Source of the DNA: an uncultured Eubacteriales bacterium
GTDB taxonomy: Bacteria > Bacillota > Clostridia > Christensenellales > Aristaeellaceae
Length of the DNA stretch: 44,261 bases
Assembly: GCA_902765735.1 (NCBI GenBank)
Contig: CACXBB010000015.1
Location: forward strand, 1 to 44,261
Direction: 5' to 3'
Of this stretch, positions 23,048 through 31,613 are shown one piece after another (positions within the stretch are counted from its first letter, which is position 1; each line of letters opens with the position of its first letter). The notes under the pieces are model-generated. The model was not told the origin of the DNA and did not search any database. It was given only the letters and a program-made list of their open reading frames with translations. Made by a program: the position numbers and the translations under genes.

Positions 23048-24787
23048 ATGAATAAGACAATTGCGCGATGGGCCTCAAGGCTGCTGATACTGCTGCTGGT
23101 CGCCTGCATGGCCATTCCGACGGCGGTCGCCGAGACCGTTGCCGAGACCAGCCCGACTTCCGTCACGCTGGACCAGTCGGGCACCGTCACCCTGTCCATC
23201 GGCGATACGCTGACGCTCAACGCCACACTGGCCCCCGAGGGCGCCCAGAGCACCCTGAAGTGGACCTCCAGCAAGAAGAAGATCGCCACGGTGAAGAACG
23301 GCGTGGTCACCCCCAAGAAGGTGGGCACCACCACCATCACCGTCAAGACCGCGAACAAGAAAAAGGCCAAGGTCAAGGTCAAGGTCATCGATACCACCAA
23401 GCCTTCCAAGGTGGTTCTGGACAAGAAAGGCACGCAGACGATCCTCATGGGCGAGCATCTGCAGCTCACGGCGAGCCTGTATCCCGAGACCGCCAAGAGC
23501 GGGCTCAAGTGGAAGTCCTCCAAGAAGCGCGTGGCCGTGGTGGATCAGAACGGCATGGTGGGCGCGATCTCCACAGGCACCACCACCATCACCGTCACCA
23601 CCCGCAACAAGAAAAAGGCCAAGGTCAAGGTCAAGGTCATCGACAACGGCAACGTGCCGATCTGGACGCCCAATGACTACAACCTGCCCTATCTGGTCTA
23701 CGTGTGCAAGACGACCCACACCATCGCCATCCTCGCCAGGGATGCCAACGGCGATTGGACGCGCGTGCTCCGCCTGTTCTCCACGGGCCTGGGCAGGAAG
23801 AACGTGACCGACGTGGGCTACTTCTCCATCGTGAAGAAGGAGCGCTGGCACAAGTGGGGCAGCGGCTACTCCCCCTTCGCCAACAAGCTGAACATCGGCA
23901 TCTATCTGCACGGACCGATCTACAAGCAGAAAAACCAGCACACCATCCGACCCAGTTACTACAACTGCATCGGCAAGGATTGCTCCTCCGGCTGCATACG
24001 CACCACCTGCGGCGCCGCGGCCTGGGTGTACTACAACTGCCCCCTCGGCACGCTGGTGTTTGTCGCGCCGAACGGGCGCTTCTCCACCCCGAGGCCCAAG
24101 AAGATCAGCAAGAAGGCCACCAAGGATCCCTCCGATCCGGGCGACCATCCCGAGATCCTCATCACCGGCTTCACGCTGGAGCCGGCCGTGCTGAACCTTG
24201 AGAAGGGCGCGACGCAGGCGGTGACGCCCGCCACGATCAACCCCTCCAATACCAGCACCACGGGCTTCACCTACCACTCCTCCAACACCGCCGTCGCCAC
24301 GGTGGCCGCCAACGGCGTCGTGACGGCCGTCGGCGCCGGCACCGCCGTGATCCAGGCGATCGCCAACGACGATTACAAGTGCAGCGCGGTGGCCACGGTG
24401 AACGTCACGGATTCCTCGACAACCCCGAAGACGGCCGAGGCCGCTCTGGCCGAAGCCGCTCAAGTGGAGGTCCCCGATGAGGTCGTCGCGGAGGAGCGTG
24501 CGCTGGACTCCGAGGAGAGCGCGCTGACCATCGCCGAGGAAGATACCGTCGAAGAGGCACCCTCCCCCGCCGGGGACGAGACCGTCAGCGCGGAACAGCC
24601 CGCCGCGGAGGAAGCCGTCGCCGATGTCCCCGACAACGCCACCGAGGACGCTGCCGCCGACGCCGAGGAGGACCCGGCAGCTTCAACCGAACAAGCTCCC
24701 ACACTCACCGCCGAGGAGGACGGCCTCTCGCTTGCCGCGGAGGAAGTGCCCGAGGACGTGAGTGAGATCGCAATCGATCAAGAATAA
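23048..24787 (+). CDS. Secreted L,D-transpeptidase with BIG2 repeats
   Basis: A 579-residue exported protein: signal peptide (about 1-28), two BIG2-like repeats (about 35-200), a YkuD-type L,D-transpeptidase domain (about 215-345) with catalytic His288 (YLHGPIY) and Cys316 (SSGCIR), a third BIG2-like repeat (about 370-455) and an acidic Ala/Glu tail. The His-to-Cys spacing (28 residues) equals that of the preceding giant enzyme, and the GxxxKKERWHxW motif is shared, so they are paralogues. It would act outside the membrane on peptidoglycan. It lies 14 nt after the previous gene, behind GTGAGGAAA. Confidence 0.92.
   Translation: MNKTIARWASRLLILLLVACMAIPTAVAETVAETSPTSVTLDQSGTVTLSIGDTLTLNATLAPEGAQSTLKWTSSKKKIATVKNGVVTPKKVGTTTITVKTANKKKAKVKVKVIDTTKPSKVVLDKKGTQTILMGEHLQLTASLYPETAKSGLKWKSSKKRVAVVDQNGMVGAISTGTTTITVTTRNKKKAKVKVKVIDNGNVPIWTPNDYNLPYLVYVCKTTHTIAILARDANGDWTRVLRLFSTGLGRKNVTDVGYFSIVKKERWHKWGSGYSPFANKLNIGIYLHGPIYKQKNQHTIRPSYYNCIGKDCSSGCIRTTCGAAAWVYYNCPLGTLVFVAPNGRFSTPRPKKISKKATKDPSDPGDHPEILITGFTLEPAVLNLEKGATQAVTPATINPSNTSTTGFTYHSSNTAVATVAANGVVTAVGAGTAVIQAIANDDYKCSAVATVNVTDSSTTPKTAEAALAEAAQVEVPDEVVAEERALDSEESALTIAEEDTVEEAPSPAGDETVSAEQPAAEEAVADVPDNATEDAAADAEEDPAASTEQAPTLTAEEDGLSLAAEEVPEDVSEIAIDQE
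23354..23643 (+). repeat. Two identical 38-bp direct repeats in a BIG2 gene
   Basis: The segment at 23354-23391, encoding NKKKAKVKVKVI, recurs without change at 23606-23643. Identity at synonymous sites indicates recent duplication or gene conversion of BIG2 units. Confidence 0.8.
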
Positions 24788-24812
24788 CCAACGAATAGGA
24801 GAGTAATTCACG

Positions 24813-25352
24813 ATGTTCAAGAAGATCTTTGTTCTGGCCCTCTGCGCCCTGATGCTGATGACCTGCGCGATTGCCGAATCCGACTGGACCGCTCCCGCCC
24901 CCGGCGACCCCTTTGGCCTGGAGGGCGATGTGGGCCTGTACATCGACGGCACCTGGTTCCCGATCCTGAACTACTTCGACGACCTTCAGGCCGCGCTCGG
25001 CGAGCCCCTCGACATGATGTCGGCTCCCAGCTGCGCCTTCAAGGGCGACGACAAGGAGTTCGTGTATGACGGCATGTCCGTCTACACCAACCCCCTGGGC
25101 GAGAAGGACGTCTGGATGGAGGCCTACATCACCGGCGGTGACTGGACCACCACCCGCGGCATCGGCATCGGCTCCACACGCGACGACATCCTCGCGGCCT
25201 ACGGCGACGGCTTCTACTCCGACAGCGACGAGATGATGACCTACTCCGTCTCGGGCGATCCCGACGATTACAGCAGCCCGTGCATCATGTTCACGCTGGA
25301 GGACGACATCGTGACCTGCATCGATATCTACTACCCCACCAACACCCTGTAA
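24813..25352 (+). CDS. Small secreted protein, unknown function
   Basis: A 179-residue exported protein with a signal peptide (about 1-22, MFKKIFVLALCALMLMTCA start). The mature part is acidic (many Asp and Glu) with a repeated GLYIDGTWFPI / GIGIGSTRDDIL pattern, like small secreted proteins with a SmpA- or PepSY-like fold, but I cannot name a family. Two Cys residues (about 74 and 158) might pair. A possible lipobox around Cys18 (MTCA) is poor. It lies 25 nt after the L,D-transpeptidase behind AGGAGAG, so it is probably last in that operon. A MITE-like element follows. Confidence 0.7.
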   Translation: MFKKIFVLALCALMLMTCAIAESDWTAPAPGDPFGLEGDVGLYIDGTWFPILNYFDDLQAALGEPLDMMSAPSCAFKGDDKEFVYDGMSVYTNPLGEKDVWMEAYITGGDWTTTRGIGIGSTRDDILAAYGDGFYSDSDEMMTYSVSGDPDDYSSPCIMFTLEDDIVTCIDIYYPTNTL

Positions 25353-25388
25353 CAGGCAACACACCCCTGACAATACGATAAAAAGGTT

Positions 25389-25522
25389 CCGGGGCTGTCT
25401 CAAAACGACGACACTGTGATACAATCGATCCGTAGGGACGCCATTTATGGCGTCCGCGGGCGGCATGAATGCCGCCCCTACGGTAAATTGCCCGGCGTTG
25501 ATTCGTTTTGAGGCAGCCCCGG
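25389..25522. mobile_element. MITE-like element with 20-bp terminal inverted repeats
   Basis: CCGGGGCTGTCTCAAAACGA (25389-25408) and its near complement at 25503-25522 (one mismatch) bound a 134-bp element without a gene. The inside (25431-25483) has CGTAGGG...CCCTACG ends and two strong hairpins (GACGCCAT-tt-ATGGCGTC and GGGCGGCAT-ga-ATGCCGCCC). GGGGCTGTCTCAAAA is common at ends of Clostridia IS elements and their deletion derivatives. It ends 16 bp before the MBOAT start codon. Confidence 0.8.
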
Positions 25523-25538
25523 TTGAGTAATTGACGCT

Positions 25539-26945
25539 ATGGTATTCAGTTCACTGATCTTTACCGGCATGTTTTTGCCGATCGTCTATCTGGTCAACCT
25601 GTTTTTGCCGCTCAAGCTGAGCAATTTATTTTTGCTTGCAGCGAGCGTGTTTTTGTATGCGTGGGGCGAACCCATCTACGTGCTGATCCTGCTGGGCTGC
25701 ATCGCCGTGAACTACGTGCTGGCGCGGCTGATTGCCCGGGGAAGCCACAAGAAGGCGCTGGTCACGCTGGCCGTCGTCGCCAATCTGGCGGTGCTCATCG
25801 TGTTCAAGTACACCGACTTCCTCATCGGCACCGTCAACGGCCTGCTGGGCACCCACATCCCGATGACCGGCATCAAGATGCCCATCGGCATATCCTTCTT
25901 CACCTTCCAGGCCATGAGCTACGTGATCGACGTGTACCGCGGCACCTGTGAGGTGCAGACGTCGCTGATCAAGTTCGCGCTGTACGTCAGCTTCTTCCCG
26001 CAGCTCATCGCCGGCCCCATCGTGAAGTACCACGAGATCGAGGCAAACCTCACCAACCGCAGGGTGGAGCTCAAGGCCTCCGCCGACGGCCTGCGGCGCT
26101 TCGCCATCGGCCTGGGCAAGAAGATGCTGCTGGCCAACGTGATCTCCACCATGGTGGACAAGCTCTACGGCATGGGCGGCGCCTCGCTGAACGCGCCGCT
26201 GGCGTGGATCGCCTCGCTGGGCTACGCGCTTCAGATTTACTTCGACTTCTCCGGCTACTCCGACATGGCCATCGGCATGGGTAAGATGTTCGGCTTCACC
26301 ATCCCGGAGAACTTCAACCGCCCGTTCATCTCCGCGTCGCTCAAGGAATTCTGGCGCCGCTGGCACATATCGCTGTCGAGCTGGTTCAAGGATTACCTAT
26401 ACATCCCCATGGGCGGCAGCCGCAAGGGCAAGCTGCGCACCCACTTCAACAAGCTGTTCCTGTTCTTCCTGATGGGTCTCTGGCACGGCGCGAGCTGGAA
26501 CTTCGTGCTGTGGGCCATGGGCTTCACGTTCTTCATGTTCCTGGAGAACACCGGCATCGTGCCGGTTTTGAAGCTCAAGGACCGCTGGCGCTGGCTCGGC
26601 ATCATATGGATGCACTTCTGCCACACGCTGATGGTGGTGCTGTTTCGGTCCGAGAACCTGCCGGACGCCGGGGCGCTGTACCGCGCGATGTTCGCCGGCG
26701 GCTGGCGCTTCAGCGTGGCGCAGAAGGTGTGCCTGGTGGACACCCTGACGCCCTACATGCTTCTGACCATCGCCGTGGCCGTGATCGTGTGCAGCACCAT
26801 CCCCGAAAAGCTCTCGGCAGGGTTGGATAAGCTGGGCAAAGGCGGCGAGGCTTTGCGCATGGTCATGACGCTCATGCTCCTGGGCTGCTGCGTGATGGCG
26901 CTGGTGGCCCAGACCAACAACCCGTTCATCTACTTCAGATTCTAA
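25539..26945 (+). CDS. MBOAT-family acyltransferase (AlgI-like)
   Basis: A 468-residue membrane-bound O-acyltransferase with about ten to eleven membrane helices. Family hallmarks include FFPQLIAGPIVKY, IYFDFSGYSDMAIGMG, FWRRWHISLSSWFKDYLYIP and the catalytic His in LMGLWHGASWNFVLW. Such proteins transfer acetyl groups across the membrane to exported polysaccharides, together with an SGNH partner, here the next gene. The ATG at 25539 lacks a clear ribosome binding site, only 16 nt downstream of the MITE, so the insertion may have changed its expression. The substrate could be an exopolysaccharide or wall polymer. Confidence 0.93.
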   Translation: MVFSSLIFTGMFLPIVYLVNLFLPLKLSNLFLLAASVFLYAWGEPIYVLILLGCIAVNYVLARLIARGSHKKALVTLAVVANLAVLIVFKYTDFLIGTVNGLLGTHIPMTGIKMPIGISFFTFQAMSYVIDVYRGTCEVQTSLIKFALYVSFFPQLIAGPIVKYHEIEANLTNRRVELKASADGLRRFAIGLGKKMLLANVISTMVDKLYGMGGASLNAPLAWIASLGYALQIYFDFSGYSDMAIGMGKMFGFTIPENFNRPFISASLKEFWRRWHISLSSWFKDYLYIPMGGSRKGKLRTHFNKLFLFFLMGLWHGASWNFVLWAMGFTFFMFLENTGIVPVLKLKDRWRWLGIIWMHFCHTLMVVLFRSENLPDAGALYRAMFAGGWRFSVAQKVCLVDTLTPYMLLTIAVAVIVCSTIPEKLSAGLDKLGKGGEALRMVMTLMLLGCCVMALVAQTNNPFIYFRF

Positions 26946-26958
26946 AGGAGGCGCTGAT

Positions 26959-28359
26959 ATGAAAGCAATACGCGCGGCATTCGTGGCCGTCGCCCTGATC
27001 ATCATGGCGCTTCCCTGCGCTCTGATGCCCGTGCTCCCCTCCACGCTGGGCGCGGAGAACCGGCTGCCCGCCGAGTGGCCGGCACTCAAAACCGAGGAGG
27101 GCGGGTTCAACGAGGATTATCCCGATCAATACGAGGCGTGGCTCCAGGACCACGTGGCCCTGCGCAACGTGTGGATCGGCCTGCACTCCCGCCTGCTGCG
27201 CGCCCTGAACACCTCCAGCCAGGAGCAGGTAGTGCTGGGCAAGGGCGACTGGCTGTTCTACCGCGACATGCTCAACGACTACACCGGTGCGGAGCCGCTG
27301 AGTGAAAACGAGATCGCCCGCATGGTGCTGGTGCTGGACACCGTGGATCAGGGCCTCAAAGCCTGTGGCAGCGGCCTCACGGTGGCCGTCATCCCGAACA
27401 AGGGCAGCATCTACCCCGAGCAGATGCTGGACGCCTACCCCCGCCGAGACACGCCGGGCACCTTCGAGCAGCTCAAGGCCGCGTCCCACGTGCGCTTCGT
27501 GCCGGTGCTGGAGGCGCTCACCGAACAATCGGACAAGGGTCTCTACTTCCACGGCGACGTCCACTGGAACGGCATGGGCGCGCGCATCGGCGCGAACAAG
27601 ATCCTCGAGACCCTGAGCGAGGCCATCGGCAAGGAGCTCCCCCGCCCCGACCCCGCCGACGACTACGAGGTCAAAGTGGACTGGCCCGGCGACCTGACCC
27701 GCATGCTGGACCCCTACGCCACCGAGTGCGAGCCCCAGCAGTATTACGGCGACAAATTCCGCTTCAAGTACAAGAAGCGCCCCCGCTCCGTGGAGGACCT
27801 GACCATCAACACCAACGGCGGCAAGGTCAACGCGAAGCTGCTGATCCTGCGAGATTCCTTCACCAACCAGATGCTGGAGTACATCGCCGACGCCGCTAAG
27901 CAGGTCGATTTCCTGCGGGCCATGCCGCTGCCCCTCAAGAACGCCGCCGGCTACGACGCCGTGCTTCTGGAGATGGTGGAGCGCCGCCTGCCGGAGCTTT
28001 TGAACGCCCCGCCGGACATGCCCGCCCCCGCCATCGACGCGCCCGCCGACATCGGCGGCGCGACCGCGACCGGCATGCGGCTGGAGATCGAGAAGACCCG
28101 CCTGTTCGGCGCGCTGGAGGAGGCGCCCTCACACCTGAAGTCCGTGTCCCTCGGCGTGCGCGGCGCCTCGGGCGAAAGTTGGTACAGCGCCTTCCCCGTC
28201 TCCGGCGTGGAGGATGACGGCGACCGCGGCTTCTCCGCCCTGCTCGACGAGATCCCCGCCGATGCCGAGGTCTGCGTGGTCATGCGGGGCGACACCACCG
28301 TCAAAAGCGACTGGACTTCTGTAAAGGACGCTATAAATTCGGACACAAACGATAAATAA
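26959..28359 (+). CDS. AlgJ/AlgX-like SGNH acetyltransferase partner
   Basis: A 466-residue exported or membrane-anchored protein with an N-terminal signal/anchor (about 1-30) and an ALGX/ALGJ-type SGNH domain (about 35-345). Catalytic elements visible are the Asp-x-His pair in GDVHWNGMGA and the Ser in ILRDSFTNQM; GKGDWLFYRD is also typical. The C-terminal 110 residues, proline-rich then beta-rich, may bind the polysaccharide. It lies 13 nt behind the MBOAT gene with AAAGGAGG, and would pass acetyl from the MBOAT to a sugar polymer outside the membrane. Confidence 0.87.
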   Translation: MKAIRAAFVAVALIIMALPCALMPVLPSTLGAENRLPAEWPALKTEEGGFNEDYPDQYEAWLQDHVALRNVWIGLHSRLLRALNTSSQEQVVLGKGDWLFYRDMLNDYTGAEPLSENEIARMVLVLDTVDQGLKACGSGLTVAVIPNKGSIYPEQMLDAYPRRDTPGTFEQLKAASHVRFVPVLEALTEQSDKGLYFHGDVHWNGMGARIGANKILETLSEAIGKELPRPDPADDYEVKVDWPGDLTRMLDPYATECEPQQYYGDKFRFKYKKRPRSVEDLTINTNGGKVNAKLLILRDSFTNQMLEYIADAAKQVDFLRAMPLPLKNAAGYDAVLLEMVERRLPELLNAPPDMPAPAIDAPADIGGATATGMRLEIEKTRLFGALEEAPSHLKSVSLGVRGASGESWYSAFPVSGVEDDGDRGFSALLDEIPADAEVCVVMRGDTTVKSDWTSVKDAINSDTNDK

Positions 28360-28372
28360 TTGTCCTGATATA

Positions 28373-28402
28373 TTGACAATTTGCCGATATATGATGTATA
28401 AT
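28373..28402 (+). promoter_or_regulatory. Promoter of the sugar ABC transporter operon
   Basis: TTGACA (28373-28378), 18-bp spacer and TATAAT (28397-28402), both perfect. An inverted repeat ATTGTC...GACAAT (28359-28380, 10-bp spacer) overlaps the -35 box and could be an operator. Confidence 0.88.
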
Positions 28403-28447
28403 TTTGATCAGTCGTTAAGACGCACTTTATTTTAGGAGGAACTTGTT

Positions 28448-29686
28448 ATGAAGAAGATTCTCGTACTGGTTCTCGCACTGGTCATGGCCCTGAGCGCCAT
28501 GTCCGCACTGGCCGACATCACCATCGTCCAGAACAAGGTTGAGATCGACGCCGCGCTGCAGGAGTACGCCGCGGCCTACTCCGCCGAGACCGGCAAGAAC
28601 GTCAAGGTCATCACCGCCGGCGGCTCCAGCGACTACAACACCGCGCTGAAGGCCGAGTTCGCCTCCGGCAAGGAGCCCGACATCTTCGTCATCGAGGGCC
28701 CCACCGGCTACGAGCTGTACAAGGACAAGATCGCCGATCAGTCCGGCGCCGAGTGGACGAAGTACACCGCCGCCGCCTATATGGACGGCGACAAGGTCGT
28801 GGGCTTCCCCGTGTCCGTCGAGGGCTACGGCATGGCCTACAACAAGGACATCCTGGACAAGGCCGGCATCGATCCCGCTACCCTGACCAATGTGGACGCC
28901 TACAAGGCCGCCTTCGAGAAGCTGGATTCCATGAAGGAAGAGCTGGGCCTGGACGCCGTGGTCTCCATGGTCGCGGGCACCGCTCCCGGCATGACCTGGG
29001 TTACCGGCCTGCACAACTTCAACATCTACCTGACCGTGGGCCTGGATCGCAACGACACCTCCATCATCGACCAGGTGCTGGAGGGCAAGGTTGACGAGGA
29101 GCGCTTCCACGCCTACTGCGAGTATGTCGCCCTGATCTTCAAGTACTCCGATCCCGAGATGCTTCTCAACGGCACCCAGGACATGCAGCTGGCCGCCTTC
29201 GCCAACGGCAAGACCGCCTTCTATCACCAGGGCAACTGGATGGATCCCAACATCGTGGCGCTGGGCGTGGACTTCCCCATGGCCTATGCCCCCCATGCGT
29301 TCCTGCATGAGGACACCGACGGCATCCTGGTGAACGCGCCCTCCTGGTACGTCGTGAACCAGAACGCCGGCAACGCCGAGGAAGCCATCGAGTTCCTGAA
29401 CGCGCTGGCCACCACCGAGGCCGGCCATGACTACATGGTCAACAAGGCCGCCATGGTGCCCGCCTTCACCAACGTGACCCTCGAGCCCGCCACTCCCCTG
29501 TCCAAGTCCGTCATGGAGTGGAACGCCGCCGGCAAGACCTATTCCTGGCAGCAGTACAAGCTGCCCGACGGCTTCGGCATGGGCACCCTGGGCGCCATCT
29601 ACGAGCTGCTGGCCTCCGGCGCGGTTGACGAGCCGACCTTCGAGCAGATGATGAAGGACGCCATCGCCACCATCCCCACCCTGTAA
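28448..29686 (+). CDS. Extracellular sugar-binding protein of an ABC transporter (family 1)
   Basis: A 412-residue solute-binding protein. Signal peptide about 1-23 (MKKILVLVLALVMALSAMSA, then LAD); mature part with family-1 features such as NVKVITAGGSSDYNTALKAE, PDIFVIEGP, a hinge segment VGFPVSVEGYGMAYNK and GKTAFYHQGNW. It has no Cys at the signal cleavage site, so it is not a lipoprotein, unusual for a Gram-positive binding protein. It would capture a sugar outside the cell for the two permeases downstream. A hairpin after the gene probably lets it be made in excess over the permeases. Confidence 0.92.
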   Translation: MKKILVLVLALVMALSAMSALADITIVQNKVEIDAALQEYAAAYSAETGKNVKVITAGGSSDYNTALKAEFASGKEPDIFVIEGPTGYELYKDKIADQSGAEWTKYTAAAYMDGDKVVGFPVSVEGYGMAYNKDILDKAGIDPATLTNVDAYKAAFEKLDSMKEELGLDAVVSMVAGTAPGMTWVTGLHNFNIYLTVGLDRNDTSIIDQVLEGKVDEERFHAYCEYVALIFKYSDPEMLLNGTQDMQLAAFANGKTAFYHQGNWMDPNIVALGVDFPMAYAPHAFLHEDTDGILVNAPSWYVVNQNAGNAEEAIEFLNALATTEAGHDYMVNKAAMVPAFTNVTLEPATPLSKSVMEWNAAGKTYSWQQYKLPDGFGMGTLGAIYELLASGAVDEPTFEQMMKDAIATIPTL

Positions 29687-29708
29687 TCACAGGCTGAGGC
29701 AGCAATCT

Positions 29709-29741
29709 GCCGGAGAGGGCCGCCCCTCTCCGGCATTTTGT
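29709..29741 (+). terminator. Partial terminator between binding protein and permeases
   Basis: GCCGGAGAGGG (29709-29719) and CCCTCTCCGGC (29724-29734) form a perfect 11-bp stem with a 4-nt loop, followed by ATTTTGTT. Read-through is needed for the permeases, giving more binding protein. Confidence 0.85.
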
Positions 29742-29783
29742 TAATCGGTCATTTTTCAAGCAAACATACGAGGGGGAGATCGC

Positions 29784-30701
29784 TTGGAAAAGCAGAAATT
29801 CTTTTCCGGACGGCGTGAGCGCAAGATCACCGAGGTGCTGTTCCTGGTGCCCACGGTGCTGGCGTTCGTCGTCGTCATCATCATACCGTTCATCATCGGT
29901 ATCTACTATTCCTTCACCGACTGGGACGGCGTGAACGCCGCCAAGAACATGGTGGGCGTTGCGAACTACACCACCATCTTCACCGAGCCCGGCTTCCTGC
30001 ACGCCTTCCTGACGACCGTCAAGTTCACGCTGTTCAACGTGATCGCCGTGAACGTGGTGGCCTTCCTGATGGCCCTGCTGGTGACCTCCCAGGTCAAGGG
30101 GCGCAACCTGTACCGCGCCGGCTTCTTCGTGCCGAACCTGATCGGCGGCATCGTGCTGGGCTCCATCTGGCAGTTCATCTTCTCGAGCATACTGCCCGCC
30201 ATGGGCAAGACCCTGGGCATCGCCGGGCTGTCCGCCTCGCTGATCACCAACGCCAACACCGTGGTGGGAGCCATGGTCACCGTGAACACCTGGCAGTACG
30301 CCGGCTACATCATGATGATCTACGTGGCGTCCATCCAGGGCATCTCCCAGCAGGTCATGGAGGCCGCCTCGGTGGACGGCGCCACCTACTGGGTGCGCGT
30401 GCGCAAGATACTGATCCCGCTGATGGCCAACGCCTTCACGATCTCACTGTTTTTGACGCTGACCACCTCCTTCAAGATGTACGACGTCAACCTCGCCCTG
30501 ACCAACGGCGGCCCCGTGGCCATGTTCATGAAGACGCCGGTGCAGGCCTCCGAGCTGCTGGCGCTGAACATCTACAACACCGCCTTCAAGTACTCCAAGA
30601 TGGCGCAGGGCCAGGCCAAGGCCGTGGTGTTCTTCGTGATTTTGGTGGTCGTGTCCCTGGTTCAGGTCTCCATTAACAAGCGCAAGGAGGTGGAGATGTA
30701 A
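29784..30701 (+). CDS. Sugar ABC transporter permease (MalF/UgpA-like)
   Basis: A 305-residue membrane protein with six predicted helices. The cytoplasmic EAA loop that contacts the ATPase is clear (EAASVDGATYWVRVRKILIP). It starts with a TTG at 29784 behind AGGGGGAG; no ATG is near. It overlaps the next permease by one base (TAATG). The ATPase gene is not in the window and may be a shared MsmX-type subunit. Confidence 0.93.
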   Translation: MEKQKFFSGRRERKITEVLFLVPTVLAFVVVIIIPFIIGIYYSFTDWDGVNAAKNMVGVANYTTIFTEPGFLHAFLTTVKFTLFNVIAVNVVAFLMALLVTSQVKGRNLYRAGFFVPNLIGGIVLGSIWQFIFSSILPAMGKTLGIAGLSASLITNANTVVGAMVTVNTWQYAGYIMMIYVASIQGISQQVMEAASVDGATYWVRVRKILIPLMANAFTISLFLTLTTSFKMYDVNLALTNGGPVAMFMKTPVQASELLALNIYNTAFKYSKMAQGQAKAVVFFVILVVVSLVQVSINKRKEVEM

Positions 30702-31597
30702 TGGCGGCTTACAATGAGCTGGACGTCGTGGGCCAGAACAAAGCCCGACAAAAGCGTCTCCGCGTGCTGGCTGAGATCGGCTGCATACTGCTGTTCATAC
30801 TGTTCATGCTGCCCTTCTTCATCGTGCTGATGAACTCCATGCGCACCAACGCGGAGATCATCAACTCCGCCGTCGGCATGCCCGAAAACCCGAAGGTGCT
30901 GTTTGAAAACATCACCGCGGTGTGGAACAACCCCACCTTCAACTTCCTGAAGGCCCTGAAGGACTCCGTCATCATCACCGTGCTGTCGCTGGCGATCATC
31001 TCCGTGTGCTCCGCCATGACCGCGTGGGTGCTGGTGCGCAACAAGACCAAGTGGTCCACGTTCCTGTTCATGATGTACGTGGCCGCCATGGTCATCCCCT
31101 TCCAGGTCGTCATGTTCCCCCTGATCACCTGGTTCAAGAGCCTGGGCGATTTCCTGCACATCCCGCTGCTTCGAAGCCACGGCGGCCTGATCTTCGCCTA
31201 CCTGGGCTTCGGCGAGTCCATGACCATCTTCATCTTCCACGGCTTTGTCAAGAGCATCCCGCTGGAGATCGAAGAGGCCGCGGACATCGACGGCTGCTCC
31301 CGCGCGGGCACCTTCTTCCGCATCGTGCTGCCGCTTTTGCAGCCCGTGTTCGTCACCGTGCTGGTATTGAACGGCCTGTGGATCTGGAACGACTACCTGC
31401 TGCCGCTGCTGCTCCTGGGCTCCAACGGCGAGGTGCGCACCATCCCGCTGGCGGTGCAGGGCTTCATCGGCTCCTTCGTCAAGCAGTGGAACCTGATCAT
31501 GGTCTCCACGCTGCTGGCGATGCTGCCCATCATCATACTCTACATCTTCGCTCAGAAGTACATCGTACAGGGCATGGTGGAAGGCGCCGTCAAGTAA
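30701..31597 (+). CDS. Sugar ABC transporter permease (MalG/UgpE-like)
   Basis: A 298-residue membrane protein with six predicted helices and an EAA loop (EIEEAADIDGCSRAGTFFRI, then VLPLL). The ATG overlaps the stop codon of the first permease and follows AAGGAGG, so the two are translationally coupled and made in equal amounts. Together they form the transmembrane channel of a carbohydrate uptake system of the CUT1 type. The substrate is likely an alpha-glucoside, judging from the glucosidase gene downstream. Confidence 0.93.
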   Translation: MAAYNELDVVGQNKARQKRLRVLAEIGCILLFILFMLPFFIVLMNSMRTNAEIINSAVGMPENPKVLFENITAVWNNPTFNFLKALKDSVIITVLSLAIISVCSAMTAWVLVRNKTKWSTFLFMMYVAAMVIPFQVVMFPLITWFKSLGDFLHIPLLRSHGGLIFAYLGFGESMTIFIFHGFVKSIPLEIEEAADIDGCSRAGTFFRIVLPLLQPVFVTVLVLNGLWIWNDYLLPLLLLGSNGEVRTIPLAVQGFIGSFVKQWNLIMVSTLLAMLPIIILYIFAQKYIVQGMVEGAVK

Positions 31598-31613
31598 TAT
31601 TCTGATCTGAAAT

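Noticed and set aside
23075-24463. Minus-strand open frame of 462 codons opposite the second L,D-transpeptidase
   Set aside because: Mirror frame without domains or start signals; the plus-strand gene has a signal peptide and catalytic motif.
25353-25388. Terminator after the small secreted protein gene
   Set aside because: No stem with a T-run is seen in this gap; the strong hairpins that follow belong to the MITE-like element.
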